Positions 17,550-27,204 of a stretch of 64,000 nt of DNA are shown piece by piece. A model generated the notes under the pieces. It saw nothing but the letters and a program-made list of their open reading frames with translations. It did no database searches and was not told the DNA's origin. Made by a program: the position numbers and the translations under genes. Origin of the DNA: Robertkochia flava (lineage in GTDB: Bacteria; Bacteroidota; Bacteroidia; Flavobacteriales; Flavobacteriaceae); assembly GCF_020166515.1 (NCBI RefSeq), contig NZ_JAINZT010000002.1, positions 806,001 to 870,000 on the forward strand. The letters are read 5' to 3'. The first letter of the stretch is position 1, and the number at the start of each line of letters is the position of its first letter.

Positions 17550-20500
17550 ATGCCGGAATTAAGCGCAGAACTTTTACAACTGCAACTCGTCGATTTTAAA
17601 ACCCTGAACGGTACAGTTCAGGATATCTCCCTGTCTTACCAGGTTTTCGGAAGGCCCTTGCATACCGCACCTGTGGTATTGGTAAATCATGCGCTAACAG
17701 GAAATAGCAATGTCACAGGTCCTGATGGATGGTGGAACGATCTTATTGGTCCGGGGCTCTGCATTGACACGGATCGCTTTACCATACTTTCATTTAATAT
17801 CCCGGGCAACGGCTATGACGGTATTCTTATTGATAATTACAGGGATTTCGTGGCCAGGGACATCGCACGAATATTTCTGGGTGGCCTCGAACAACTTGGA
17901 ATATCTGATCTCTTTGCCCTTATAGGCGGGTCTTTGGGCGGTGGCATCGCCTGGGAAATGGCAGTTTTGTCGCCTGACATTACGCAACATCTTATCCCAG
18001 TTGCTTCCGACTGGAAATCTACAGACTGGCTTATTGCGAACTGCCAGATACAGGAGCGCATCCTGAATAACTCCAATGATCCTGTTCACGATGCCCGTAT
18101 GCATGCCATGCTATGCTACCGTACCCCGGAGTCTTTCAACGAGAGGTTCGGGCGGTCAACCAATGATGAATTACAGGTGTTTAATGTGGAAAGCTGGCTG
18201 CTGCATCACGGGAATAAACTTCAGGAAAGGTTTCAGCTTTCGGCCTATAAGCTGATGAATCAATTGTTAAAGACCATCGATATTACCCGCAACAGGGAGC
18301 CTCATTTCCGGGTGTTGGAAAGCATCAATGCAAATATTCGGATTATCGGGGTGAGCTCAGACCTGTTCTTTACCGCCAGGGAGAACAGAGAAACCTATAA
18401 ACGCCTTGCAGCTTCCAGTGATAAGGTGAGTTACGGGGAGATCAATTCCGTTCATGGGCACGACGCCTTTTTGATCGAAACCGAACAGCTGGCTAACCTT
18501 ATTGGAGAAATATTCAACCCGGAGACTAAAACCAAAAAAATGATCGTACTTAAATTCGGAGGGAAGTCCCTTGCCAATGGGCAGGGCATTGAAAATGTCA
18601 TTAATATTATCGATGCTAAGGTAGCAAACGGAGACCGACTGGCTGTCGTGGTTTCGGCCCGTGGTAAAGCTACCGACCAGCTTGAAAACATGCTGGAGCT
18701 TGCCGCAGCCAAGAAGGCCTACAGGGAAGAATTGGAACGGTTTAAGATCTACCAGCAGGAAGTGTGTCCTGCGGCTTCCCTGCAAGCCCCTTTTGCCAAG
18801 CTCGAGGAATTGCTTGCCGGGGTGAGTCTATTAGGGGATTATAGCGAAAAGGTCAAAGATGAGGTGCTGGCCCAGGGGGAAGTGCTCTCCGGGATCACAG
18901 TCACTGAATTGTTGAAGCAAAAAGGGGTTAATGCCCGGTTTGCTGATACCCGGGAACTGATTAAAACTACGGAGACCTTTGGAAATGCCTTGCCGATAGA
19001 AAAGATATCCCGCCGGAATATCGTCAATCATTTCACCAGTTACAACGGAACCACAGTAAACATCCTGACCGGATTTATAGGGTCCAATGAGAAGAACGAA
19101 ACCACCACCCTTGGACGCAACGGAAGTAATTATACCGCTTCCCTGGTGGCTAATTATCTCGATGCCGGAGAACTTCAGAACTATACCCATGTAGACGGGA
19201 TCTTTACCGCAGACCCGGAATGGGTGCCCGGGGCAACTCCTATAGAGGAGCTTTCCTTTAATGAGGCAAACGAATTGGCAAATTTCGGGGCTACCATTCT
19301 CCACGCCAAAACCATCATTCCGTTGCTGGAGAAGAATATTCCTCTGCGAATCTGTAATACGTTTAATCCGGCAGGAAAAGGTACGCTGATCCGGGCCGAG
19401 TCCGCGTCCGGCCGCCAGGGCATTAAGAGCTTGTCCGTACTCGATAATGTGGCCCTGGTGAACCTCGAAGGAAGGGGGCTGCTCGGGAAATCGGGAGTCG
19501 ACGCGAGGATCTTTCGCGCTCTTGGAAATCAGAATATCAGTGTGAGTATCATTTCCCAGGGCTCTTCAGAGCGGGGCATTGGCCTGGTGGTTGATGCCCG
19601 TCGGGCTACAGATGCAGTGATTGCGCTGGAAAAAGAATTTGAGAACGATTTTTATTCCCGTGATGTAAATCGTATTTCCGTTAATGACGAGGTGGGCGTG
19701 ATCTCTGTAGTAGGTCAGGACCTTTCTAATTTTCATAAACCCTATGCAACCCTGATCCGAAATAAGGTCGAGCCGCTGTTGCTCAATAATACGGTTACAG
19801 GAAAGAATGTGAGTCTTGTACTGCGAAAAAAGGACCTCCACAGGGCGGTAAACGTTATTCACGGGGAGATATTTGGAGTTTCCAGGGCTGTGAATATCGC
19901 AATTTTCGGGCACGGTACGGTTGGGGGTGTGCTTATCGACCAGATCCTCCAGTCTGCCGGAAATATTGAGGATCGTAAAAAACTGAAACTTAATATTTTT
20001 GCGGTGGCGAACTCCAGGAAGGTATTGCTGGACGCCTCTGGAATAGACAGGAACTGGCAATCCGGGCTGGAGGCGTCGCAGGAGCAGAGTTCTGTCGATG
20101 CCGTGATAAGCTATGCAGAAAAGCACCACCTGGGGAATCTCATTGCGGTCGATAATACAGCCAGCCAGGACCTGGTTGGGCAATATGGGACGCTGGTAAG
20201 TGCGGGATTTGACCTGGTCTCCTCCAACAAGATCGCCAATACCATGCCCTATGAGCGATACCGCTCCCTGAGAACCGCATTGGAGCATAATCAGAAGCAA
20301 TACCTTTATGAAACCAATGTAGGAGCAGGACTGCCCCTGATTGATACCATCAGGTTGCTGCACCTTTCCGGAGAAAACATCACCCGGATAAGGGGGGTGT
20401 TTTCCGGAACGCTTAGTTACCTGTTTAATCGTTTCTCGGTGGAAGACCGTAAGTTTAGTGAGATCCTCAGGAGTGCATACGATAATGGGTATACTGAACC

Positions 20501-20966
20501 CGACCCAAGGGAAGACCTCAATGGTAATGATGTTGGGAGAAAACTTCTGATCCTGGCCCGGGAACTCGACCTGAAGAACGAAATGCAGGATGTCAATATT
20601 CAAAACCTGGTTCCGGAATCCCTGCAGGGATTGGCGCTTGAAGATTTTCTGGAACATCTGGAAGATTTCGATGAGCACTTCGAGAACCTGAAAAGAAATC
20701 AGAAGCCCGGGCATGTGTTAAGGTATACCGGCGACCTCCACGGCGACCTTCAGCAGGAGAAAGGGATACTGGATGTGAACCTGGTATCTGTTCCGGAACA
20801 CTCTGCACTCGGGCAGGTAAGAGGTGCTGATTCTATTTTTGAGATCTATACCGATTCCTATGGAGAGCATCCAGTGGTGATCCAGGGTGCCGGTGCTGGA
20901 GCAGCTGTTACCGCCAGGGGCGTCTTCGGAGATATCCTTAAAATAAGCGAACGCAACTATTTATAA
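17550..20966 (+). CDS. Trifunctional fusion: homoserine O-acyltransferase - aspartokinase - homoserine dehydrogenase
   Basis: The 1138-aa protein joins three enzymes. Residues 1-330 are a MetX-like alpha/beta hydrolase with nucleophile Ser128 in GGSLGGG, Asp271 in SSDLFF and His304 in HGHDAFL, so the triad looks intact. Residues 331-770 are aspartokinase (KFGGKSLANG, TTLGRNGSNYTA) with two ACT-like regulatory domains. Residues 778-1138 are homoserine dehydrogenase (GHGTVGG at 787, TNVGAGLPLIDTI, GYTEPDPREDLNGNDVGRK). It would carry out three steps of the pathway: aspartate to aspartyl phosphate, semialdehyde to homoserine, and homoserine to its O-acyl ester. Aspartate-semialdehyde dehydrogenase is not included. 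The ATG at 17550 was chosen over a TTG two codons earlier. It lies under a SAM-I riboswitch. Confidence 0.93.
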   Translation: MPELSAELLQLQLVDFKTLNGTVQDISLSYQVFGRPLHTAPVVLVNHALTGNSNVTGPDGWWNDLIGPGLCIDTDRFTILSFNIPGNGYDGILIDNYRDFVARDIARIFLGGLEQLGISDLFALIGGSLGGGIAWEMAVLSPDITQHLIPVASDWKSTDWLIANCQIQERILNNSNDPVHDARMHAMLCYRTPESFNERFGRSTNDELQVFNVESWLLHHGNKLQERFQLSAYKLMNQLLKTIDITRNREPHFRVLESINANIRIIGVSSDLFFTARENRETYKRLAASSDKVSYGEINSVHGHDAFLIETEQLANLIGEIFNPETKTKKMIVLKFGGKSLANGQGIENVINIIDAKVANGDRLAVVVSARGKATDQLENMLELAAAKKAYREELERFKIYQQEVCPAASLQAPFAKLEELLAGVSLLGDYSEKVKDEVLAQGEVLSGITVTELLKQKGVNARFADTRELIKTTETFGNALPIEKISRRNIVNHFTSYNGTTVNILTGFIGSNEKNETTTLGRNGSNYTASLVANYLDAGELQNYTHVDGIFTADPEWVPGATPIEELSFNEANELANFGATILHAKTIIPLLEKNIPLRICNTFNPAGKGTLIRAESASGRQGIKSLSVLDNVALVNLEGRGLLGKSGVDARIFRALGNQNISVSIISQGSSERGIGLVVDARRATDAVIALEKEFENDFYSRDVNRISVNDEVGVISVVGQDLSNFHKPYATLIRNKVEPLLLNNTVTGKNVSLVLRKKDLHRAVNVIHGEIFGVSRAVNIAIFGHGTVGGVLIDQILQSAGNIEDRKKLKLNIFAVANSRKVLLDASGIDRNWQSGLEASQEQSSVDAVISYAEKHHLGNLIAVDNTASQDLVGQYGTLVSAGFDLVSSNKIANTMPYERYRSLRTALEHNQKQYLYETNVGAGLPLIDTIRLLHLSGENITRIRGVFSGTLSYLFNRFSVEDRKFSEILRSAYDNGYTEPDPREDLNGNDVGRKLLILARELDLKNEMQDVNIQNLVPESLQGLALEDFLEHLEDFDEHFENLKRNQKPGHVLRYTGDLHGDLQQEKGILDVNLVSVPEHSALGQVRGADSIFEIYTDSYGEHPVVIQGAGAGAAVTARGVFGDILKISERNYL

Positions 20967-20989
20967 CATTAACCGGAAAATCAATTGTA

Positions 20990-22162
20990 ATGAATTATAA
21001 GAACGTAGAAACCAACGCCATACGAACCCAACTGGACAGGACGGAATTCCTGGAGCATTCCGTGCCCCTTTATCTCACCTCGAGCTTTGTCTTCGAGGAT
21101 GCAGAAGACATGAGGGCAAGTTTTGCAGAGGAAAAGGATCGTAATATATACAGCCGTTTTACCAATCCGAATACCAGCGAATTCACAGAAAAGATATGTA
21201 AGATGGAAGGAGCCGAAGCGGGTTATGCCTTTGCGACAGGGATGGCTGCGGTATTTTCAACCTTTGCAGCCCTTCTTAACAGCGGGGATCATATTGTTTC
21301 CTGTCGCTCTGTTTTTGGATCTACCCATACCCTGTTTACCAAATACCTGCCCAAATGGAATATCGAAACCACGTATTTCAAGGCAGAAGATGCAGCGGAG
21401 GTGGCCAGCCTTATAAAGCCTAATACCAGGGTGATCTATGCCGAAACTCCTACCAATCCCGGAGTGGATGTACTCGATCTTGAGATCCTGGCAAAAGTTG
21501 CCCGCGATCATGACCTGATCCTGATTATCGATAATTGTTTTGCCACCCCTTATTTGCAGCAGCCCATAAAATTTGGTGCCGATCTGGTGATCCATTCCGC
21601 AACCAAGCTCATTGATGGCCAGGGCCGCGTTCTTGGAGGCATTACGGTAGGCCGTGCAGATCTGATCAGGGAGATCTATCTGTTCGCAAGGAATACAGGG
21701 CCGGCCATGTCTCCCTTCAACGCCTGGGTATTGTCCAAGTCCCTGGAAACCCTGCCTGTCAGGGTAGACCGTCATTGTGAAAATGCCCTTAAGGTGGCAA
21801 CATTTCTGGAAGAGCATCCCAATGTAAATTGGGTGAAACACCCTTTTCTGAAATCGCACCCCCAATATGAGGTGGCTAAAAGGCAAATGAAAGCCGGGGG
21901 AAGCATTGTGGCCTTTGAGGTGAAAGGTGGGGTTGAAGCCGGACGTAAGTTTCTTAACAGTATAGGGATGTGTTCCCTTTCTGCTAACCTGGGAGATACC
22001 CGCACTATTGTAACCCATCCTGCCTCAACAACCCATAGTAAGCTCTCGGAGGAAGACCGGCTGGAAGTGGGGATCACCGACGGACTGGTCCGGATTTCGG
22101 TAGGTTTGGAAGCTGTGGAAGACATCCTGGCTGATCTCGATCAGGCCTTGCGCAATGCCTGA
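20990..22162 (+). CDS. O-acylhomoserine sulfhydrylase / Cys-Met metabolism PLP enzyme
   Basis: The 390-aa PLP enzyme of the Cys/Met family has YSRFTNPNTSEFTEKICKME, FATGMAAVFSTFAALL, ETPTNPGVDVLDL, the PLP lysine in HSATKLIDGQG, and the C-terminal HPASTTHSKLSEEDR and GITDGLVRISVGLE. It starts 23 bp after the fusion gene. It probably uses the O-acylhomoserine made by the MetX domain plus sulfide to form homocysteine (MetZ/MetY type). Cystathionine gamma-synthase is the alternative, which sequence motifs alone do not exclude. Its product feeds metH downstream. Confidence 0.88.
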   Translation: MNYKNVETNAIRTQLDRTEFLEHSVPLYLTSSFVFEDAEDMRASFAEEKDRNIYSRFTNPNTSEFTEKICKMEGAEAGYAFATGMAAVFSTFAALLNSGDHIVSCRSVFGSTHTLFTKYLPKWNIETTYFKAEDAAEVASLIKPNTRVIYAETPTNPGVDVLDLEILAKVARDHDLILIIDNCFATPYLQQPIKFGADLVIHSATKLIDGQGRVLGGITVGRADLIREIYLFARNTGPAMSPFNAWVLSKSLETLPVRVDRHCENALKVATFLEEHPNVNWVKHPFLKSHPQYEVAKRQMKAGGSIVAFEVKGGVEAGRKFLNSIGMCSLSANLGDTRTIVTHPASTTHSKLSEEDRLEVGITDGLVRISVGLEAVEDILADLDQALRNA

Positions 22163-22260
22163 CGGAAGCATTGTGGAGAACCGGGGAAAGGAGGGCAGAT
22201 CCTTTGTTGGCCAACCGGGAAATTGGCGGTCTGGATCCATGGATTTCAGGCGTCAGAGGG

Positions 22261-22291
22261 TTTGCCGGGAATGGAATAGTGGCTATATTTG
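22261..22291 (+). promoter_or_regulatory. Promoter for the metH leader
   Basis: TTTG at 22261-22264, exactly 19 bp, then TATATTTG at 22284-22291: a full consensus match. Transcription would start about 20 bp before the aptamer. Confidence 0.8.
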
Positions 22292-22317
22292 CAGCCTTGT
22301 TCATGACATACTGATAG

Positions 22318-22440
22318 GTTATCAAGAAAGGTGAAGGGACAGGACCCATTGAAGCCTTGGCAACCCTCCGTTTTTTGGGAGAAGGTGCTACATTCTGCCT
22401 GAAAAAAGGAAAGATAACACAGGTTTAACTTCCTTTTTTT
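22318..22440 (+). promoter_or_regulatory. SAM-I (S-box) riboswitch upstream of metH
   Basis: The aptamer has a perfect P1, GTTATC 22318-22323 with GATAAC 22413-22418, and the S-box blocks CAAGAAAGGTGAAGGGA, GGACCCATTGAAGCC, GGCAACCC, AAGGTGCTACATTCTGCC and GGAAAGAT. Immediately after, CTTCC plus seven T (22429-22440) can pair with AAAAAAGGAA.G (22402-22413). This alternative hairpin takes bases from P1 and P4 and ends in a U-run. It looks like a ligand-dependent platform, though its polarity is not obvious from sequence alone. Confidence 0.92.
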
Positions 22441-22511
22441 CCTTTCCCGGTACCATCAGCATTAATTATAGAAAATAACGCGTTGGGTTTTACCCGCACG
22501 ATACAAAGCAT

Positions 22512-23513
22512 ATGAGTGATATAAGAGAAGCGTTGCAGAAGAGGATCCTGGTACTTGACGGTGCCATGGGGACCATGTTGCAGGAATACCGGTTTACAGA
22601 ATCTGATTTCAGGGGAGCGCGGTTTGCGGATATTCCCCAATCGCAAAAAGGCAACAACGACCTGTTGTCGCTTACCCAGCCTGAGGCCATAGCCGCGGTG
22701 CATTCCAAATACCTCGAGGCGGGGGCCGATATTATCGAGACCAATACCTTTTCTTCGACCACCATTGCCATGGCCGATTATGAGCTGGAAGATTACGTCT
22801 ACGAACTGAATTTTGAAAGTGCCCGGATTGCAAGGGAGGTAGCAGATGCATTTACCGCAAGACTACCTGAAAAACCCAGGTTTGTTGCCGGATCCATAGG
22901 GCCGACAAATAAAACGGCGAGCATGTCTCCGGATGTAAATGATCCCGGATTTCGTGCGGTAAGTTTTGATGAGCTCCGTATGGCATACAAGCAACAGGCG
23001 GAAGCCCTGGCTAAAGGAGGGGTGGATGTCTTTCTTGTGGAAACCGTTTTTGATACCCTGAATGCCAAGGCCGCCCTGTACGCAATAGAAGAAGTGAAAG
23101 AGGAACTGGGCGTTGATATCCCGGTGATGGTGAGTGGAACCATAACTGATGCATCCGGACGTACACTCTCCGGTCAGACCGCAGAGGCCTTCCTGATCTC
23201 CATATCACATATCAACCTGCTTAGCGTTGGTTTTAATTGTGCCCTGGGGGCAGATCAGCTTTTGCCCTATGTAAAACGACTTTCTCAGAAGTCCGATTTC
23301 TTTATATCTGCTCATCCCAATGCGGGATTGCCGAATCATTTTGGCGAGTACGACCAGGATCCTGCCGAAATGCAGTCCCTGATTCGGAGATACCTTGAAG
23401 AAAATGTGGTGAATATCATCGGGGGGTGCTGTGGCACCACTCCTGAACATATAAAGGCTATAGCCGATATCGTCGCAGAATATGAACCCAGAAAGAATGC
23501 AGCTGTACTATGA
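22512..23513 (+). CDS. metH: Methionine synthase, homocysteine-binding half
   Basis: The 333-aa protein is the homocysteine S-methyltransferase domain of cobalamin-dependent methionine synthase. It starts with [20 protein letters not shown] and carries the zinc ligands Cys in GFNCALG and the Cys pair in [13 protein letters not shown]. In E. coli this domain is fused to the rest of MetH. Here it is a separate gene whose stop overlaps the next ATG by 4 bp, so translation is probably coupled and the halves assemble. It is controlled by the SAM-I riboswitch directly upstream. Confidence 0.94.
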   Translation: MSDIREALQKRILVLDGAMGTMLQEYRFTESDFRGARFADIPQSQKGNNDLLSLTQPEAIAAVHSKYLEAGADIIETNTFSSTTIAMADYELEDYVYELNFESARIAREVADAFTARLPEKPRFVAGSIGPTNKTASMSPDVNDPGFRAVSFDELRMAYKQQAEALAKGGVDVFLVETVFDTLNAKAALYAIEEVKEELGVDIPVMVSGTITDASGRTLSGQTAEAFLISISHINLLSVGFNCALGADQLLPYVKRLSQKSDFFISAHPNAGLPNHFGEYDQDPAEMQSLIRRYLEENVVNIIGGCCGTTPEHIKAIADIVAEYEPRKNAAVL

Positions 23514-26194
23514 CAACCAATAATTGTGAAAGACACCTTAAGCTTTCAGGGCTGGAACCCCTGGTGGTGACCCCGGAGACGAATTTTGTCAATATCGGCG
23601 AACGTACCAATGTAACAGGTTCCAGGAAGTTTCTTCGCCTGATCAGGGAAGAAAAGTTCGAGGAAGCCCTGGAAGTGGCTCGGGCCCAGGTGGAGGGTGG
23701 GGCCCAGATCATCGATGTGAATATGGATGAGGGAATGATCGATGGGGTGGAGGCCATGACCACCTTTTTAAAACTTATTGCCTCAGAACCTGATATTGCA
23801 AGGGTACCCGAGATGATCGACAGTTCCAAATGGGAGATCATCGAAGCAGGACTGCAGGTGGTGCAGGGGAAAAGCGTGGTGAATTCCATCTCCCTGAAAG
23901 AAGGCGAGGAGGCCTTTAAACTCTATGCAAGAAAGATCAAAAGGTATGGTGCCGCAGTGATCGTGATGGCCTTTGATGAAAATGGCCAGGCCGATACCTA
24001 TGAGCGCAGGATCGAAATTTGTGAGCGCTCTTACAGGATTCTGGTGGATGAGGTGCACTTCCCTCCGGAGGATATCATATTCGATCCTAATATTTTCCCG
24101 GTAGCTACCGGAATGGAAGAACACAGGAGAAATGCCCTTGACTTTTTCCTGGCCACCAAATGGATCCGTAATAACCTTCCCTGTGCCCATGTAAGCGGTG
24201 GGGTGAGTAATGTTTCCTTTTCTTTTCGCGGGAACGATACCGTGAGAGAGGCGATGCATTCGGCCTTTCTTTATCACGGGATTAAGCACGGAATGACCAT
24301 GGGGATCGTGAATCCACAGCTGCTTGAGGTATATGATGAGATCCCGAAAGACCTTCTCGAACACGTTGAGGACGTGTTGCTCGACAGGAGAGATGATGCC
24401 ACTGAAAGGCTGCTTGATTTTGCAGAAAAGGTTAAAGGCAATGGTAAGGTCATGGCGAGATCCAACCAGGAGTGGCGTAACGACGACCTGCAGGAAAGGA
24501 TTACCCATAGCCTGGTAAAGGGTATAGATGAGTTCATAGAAACCGATGTAGAGGAAGCCAGAAACCAGGTAGATCGCCCGATCGAGGTGATTGAACAGCA
24601 CCTGATGAACGGTATGAATGTTGTTGGCGACCTTTTTGGAAGCGGAAAAATGTTTTTGCCCCAGGTGGTGAAATCGGCCAGGGTAATGAAAAAGGCCGTT
24701 GCTTACCTGCTTCCTTTTATAGAGGCTCAAAAGGAAGATAATGCCCGGTCTGCCGGGAAAGTACTTTTAGCTACGGTTAAGGGAGACGTTCACGACATCG
24801 GGAAGAATATCGTAAGTGTGGTGCTGGCCTGTAATAATTATGAAATCGTGGATCTCGGGGTGATGGTGCCACCGGAGAAAATCATAGCCAGGGCTGTGGA
24901 AGAGCAGGCCGATATCATTGGATTGAGCGGGTTGATAACCCCGTCTCTTGATGAAATGGTTTACCTGGCAAAAGAGCTTGAAAAGAAAGCTGTGCATACG
25001 CCTTTACTTATCGGGGGGGCAACCACCTCCAGAGCCCATACCGCAGTGAAGATCGCCCCGGAATATTCCGGGGCGGTGGTACATGTAAATGATGCTTCCC
25101 GGGCCGTTACCGTAGCAGGAAACCTTCTTCATAAGGGTAAAAAAGCCTCGTATATGGAAGGTGTGAAGTCGGAATACGAGAAACTTCGGGAAGGGTATCT
25201 GAGCCGGTCAAAGTCAAAATCGTACCTGACAATAGAGGAGGCAAGAAAGAATAAATTGCAGCTGGACTGGAAAGGGTATCAGCCTGTAGCGCCCGGGTTT
25301 ACCGGGGTAAAGGAGGTTACCGTGACTGTGGAGGAACTGGAACCCTATATAGACTGGACGCCATTCTTCAAAACCTGGGACCTTCACGGGAAATATCCCG
25401 GAATTCTTAAGGATGAGGTGGTAGGTGATCAGGCAAAAGAGCTTTTAAAGGATGCTTCCGAAATGATGGAGCAGATCAAAAAGGAGCAGTGGTTTGACCT
25501 GAGGGGTGTTTTTGGTATTTTCCCGGCTAATACGGTTAATGATGATGATATCCAGTTGTACGACGAAAACGGACAGCCCGGATTGCAGTTTCTCACCCTG
25601 CGGCAGCAACTCAAGAAATCCGGAAAAGTGCCTAACCTGGCGCTTGCCGATTTCATAATGCCTGAAACTACAGGAACCCGAGACTACGTAGGTGCGTTTT
25701 GTGTGACTTCCGGGTTTGGGGTGGATGAAAAGGCCAAAGCCTTTGAAGCAGCGCATGACGATTATAACAGCATCATGGTAAAAGCGCTGGCCGACCGGTT
25801 GGCAGAAGCTTTTGCTGAGTATCTCCACGAACAGGTGAGAAAACACCATTGGGGCTATTCCCGTGACGAGGCTCTGGATAATCAGCAGCTCATCAGGGAG
25901 GCCTATCAGGGCATTCGTCCCGCACCCGGTTATCCCGCTTGTCCCGATCACTTAGAGAAGGCCACCCTGTGGAAACTTCTCGAAGTGGAAGAGCGCATCG
26001 GGGTCACCCTTACCGAAAGTCTGGCTATGTGGCCTGCAGCCTCCGTTTCAGGTTATTATTTCGCCAATCCCGGGAGCAAGTATTTCGGGCTGGGTAAGAT
26101 TCTCGATGACCAGGTGAAGGATTACGCGAAGAGAAGAAATATCTCAACTGAACAGGCAGAGAAGTGGCTGAACCCCAATATCGCAGCCCGTTAA
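23510..26194 (+). CDS. metH: Methionine synthase, folate/cobalamin/reactivation half
   Basis: The 894-aa protein holds the remaining MetH modules in order. The pterin-binding barrel ([17 protein letters not shown], residues 20-300) is followed by the B12 cap and cobalamin-binding domain, with [11 protein letters not shown] supplying the axial His and [14 protein letters not shown]. Last comes the C-terminal SAM-dependent reactivation domain ([19 protein letters not shown]). With the upstream homocysteine half it transfers methyl from methyltetrahydrofolate to homocysteine. All modules appear intact. metF follows after 32 bp in the same direction. Confidence 0.96.
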   Translation: MTTNNCERHLKLSGLEPLVVTPETNFVNIGERTNVTGSRKFLRLIREEKFEEALEVARAQVEGGAQIIDVNMDEGMIDGVEAMTTFLKLIASEPDIARVPEMIDSSKWEIIEAGLQVVQGKSVVNSISLKEGEEAFKLYARKIKRYGAAVIVMAFDENGQADTYERRIEICERSYRILVDEVHFPPEDIIFDPNIFPVATGMEEHRRNALDFFLATKWIRNNLPCAHVSGGVSNVSFSFRGNDTVREAMHSAFLYHGIKHGMTMGIVNPQLLEVYDEIPKDLLEHVEDVLLDRRDDATERLLDFAEKVKGNGKVMARSNQEWRNDDLQERITHSLVKGIDEFIETDVEEARNQVDRPIEVIEQHLMNGMNVVGDLFGSGKMFLPQVVKSARVMKKAVAYLLPFIEAQKEDNARSAGKVLLATVKGDVHDIGKNIVSVVLACNNYEIVDLGVMVPPEKIIARAVEEQADIIGLSGLITPSLDEMVYLAKELEKKAVHTPLLIGGATTSRAHTAVKIAPEYSGAVVHVNDASRAVTVAGNLLHKGKKASYMEGVKSEYEKLREGYLSRSKSKSYLTIEEARKNKLQLDWKGYQPVAPGFTGVKEVTVTVEELEPYIDWTPFFKTWDLHGKYPGILKDEVVGDQAKELLKDASEMMEQIKKEQWFDLRGVFGIFPANTVNDDDIQLYDENGQPGLQFLTLRQQLKKSGKVPNLALADFIMPETTGTRDYVGAFCVTSGFGVDEKAKAFEAAHDDYNSIMVKALADRLAEAFAEYLHEQVRKHHWGYSRDEALDNQQLIREAYQGIRPAPGYPACPDHLEKATLWKLLEVEERIGVTLTESLAMWPAASVSGYYFANPGSKYFGLGKILDDQVKDYAKRRNISTEQAEKWLNPNIAAR

Positions 26195-26226
26195 ATACAA
26201 TATAGACAGCATACACCAACATCTTT

Positions 26227-27180
26227 ATGAAAGTTACCGAACATATAGCAGAGGCAAAGGGTAAAACGCTTTTTTCCTTCGAGATTATTCCCCCGAAAAA
26301 GGGAAGCAGTATAGAAGAATTATACAGGAATATAGACCCTTTGATGGAGTTCGATCCGCCATTTATTGATGTTACCACTTCCCGGGAGGAGTATGTTTAC
26401 ATAAATAAGGGTGGGCTGCTGGAGCGCAAGATCACCAGGATGAGACCCGGAACCGTAGGGATCTGTGCGGCTATAAAGCACAAATATGATGTGGATACTA
26501 TTCCGCATGTACTTTGCGGGGGCTTTACCCGGGAAGAAACCGAATACCTCCTGGTGGATTGTCATTACCTGGGAATAGAAAATGTAATGGCGCTCAGGGG
26601 CGATGCCATGAAACATCAGCGCTATTTTGAGAAGACCAGCGGAGGGCATGAATTTGCTTCCGACCTGGTAAAACAAATCCGCGAATTGGGACAGGGAAAA
26701 TACCTTCATGACACGGTTGAAGCGGGTAACCTGGCAGATTTCTGTATCGGGGTAGCCGGTTATCCGGAAAAGCACCTGGAAGCTCCGTCTCTTGATTTTG
26801 ACCTGAAAAAACTCAAACACAAGGTGGATATGGGTGCAGATTATGTGGTTACCCAGATGTTTTTTAGAAATGAAGCTTATTTTGAGTTTGTGGAAAAAGC
26901 AAGGGCCATGGGAATTACGGTGCCCATTATCCCGGGAATTAAACCCATAGCTGTAAAAAAGCATTTGCAACTCCTGCCACAGGTATTTAAGATCGACCTT
27001 CCGGAAGATCTGATCGCTGAGGTAGAAAAATGCAAGGACAATAAAGATGTGCGCCAGGTAGGCGTGGAGTGGTGTATCCAGCAGTCCCGGGAACTCAAAG
27101 AGGCCGGAGTGCCTGTATTGCATTATTATTCCATGGGAAAATCGGATAATATTAAGGCCATAGCCAGGGCGCTCTTTTAA
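26227..27180 (+). CDS. metF: Methylenetetrahydrofolate reductase
   Basis: The 317-aa flavoprotein reduces methylenetetrahydrofolate to the methyl form used by MetH. It begins with the short N-terminal segment FSFEIIPPKKGSSIEELY and has FIDVTTSREEY, NVMALRGDAMKHQRYF, DFCIGVAGYPEKHLEAP and GADYVVTQMFF. Family members are near 300 aa. It is probably co-transcribed with metH under the SAM-I switch, so the methyl donor and the methyl acceptor enzyme respond to the same signal. Confidence 0.96.
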   Translation: MKVTEHIAEAKGKTLFSFEIIPPKKGSSIEELYRNIDPLMEFDPPFIDVTTSREEYVYINKGGLLERKITRMRPGTVGICAAIKHKYDVDTIPHVLCGGFTREETEYLLVDCHYLGIENVMALRGDAMKHQRYFEKTSGGHEFASDLVKQIRELGQGKYLHDTVEAGNLADFCIGVAGYPEKHLEAPSLDFDLKKLKHKVDMGADYVVTQMFFRNEAYFEFVEKARAMGITVPIIPGIKPIAVKKHLQLLPQVFKIDLPEDLIAEVEKCKDNKDVRQVGVEWCIQQSRELKEAGVPVLHYYSMGKSDNIKAIARALF

Positions 27181-27204
27181 ATAATAAGTTTATTTTTGGT
27201 CTGT

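Noticed and set aside
19566-20714. Long antisense open frame (382 codons) opposite the aspartokinase/homoserine dehydrogenase part
   Set aside because: It lies fully inside a strongly supported coding region, has no recognisable motif, and is explained by codon bias of the sense gene.
21257-22018. Antisense open frame of 253 codons opposite the sulfhydrylase gene
   Set aside because: The same situation: the sense frame carries all PLP-enzyme motifs, and the antisense product has none.
23500-23520. Frameshift splitting metH
   Set aside because: The break coincides with a domain boundary and forms a normal ATGA overlap; this split is known in Bacteroidetes.
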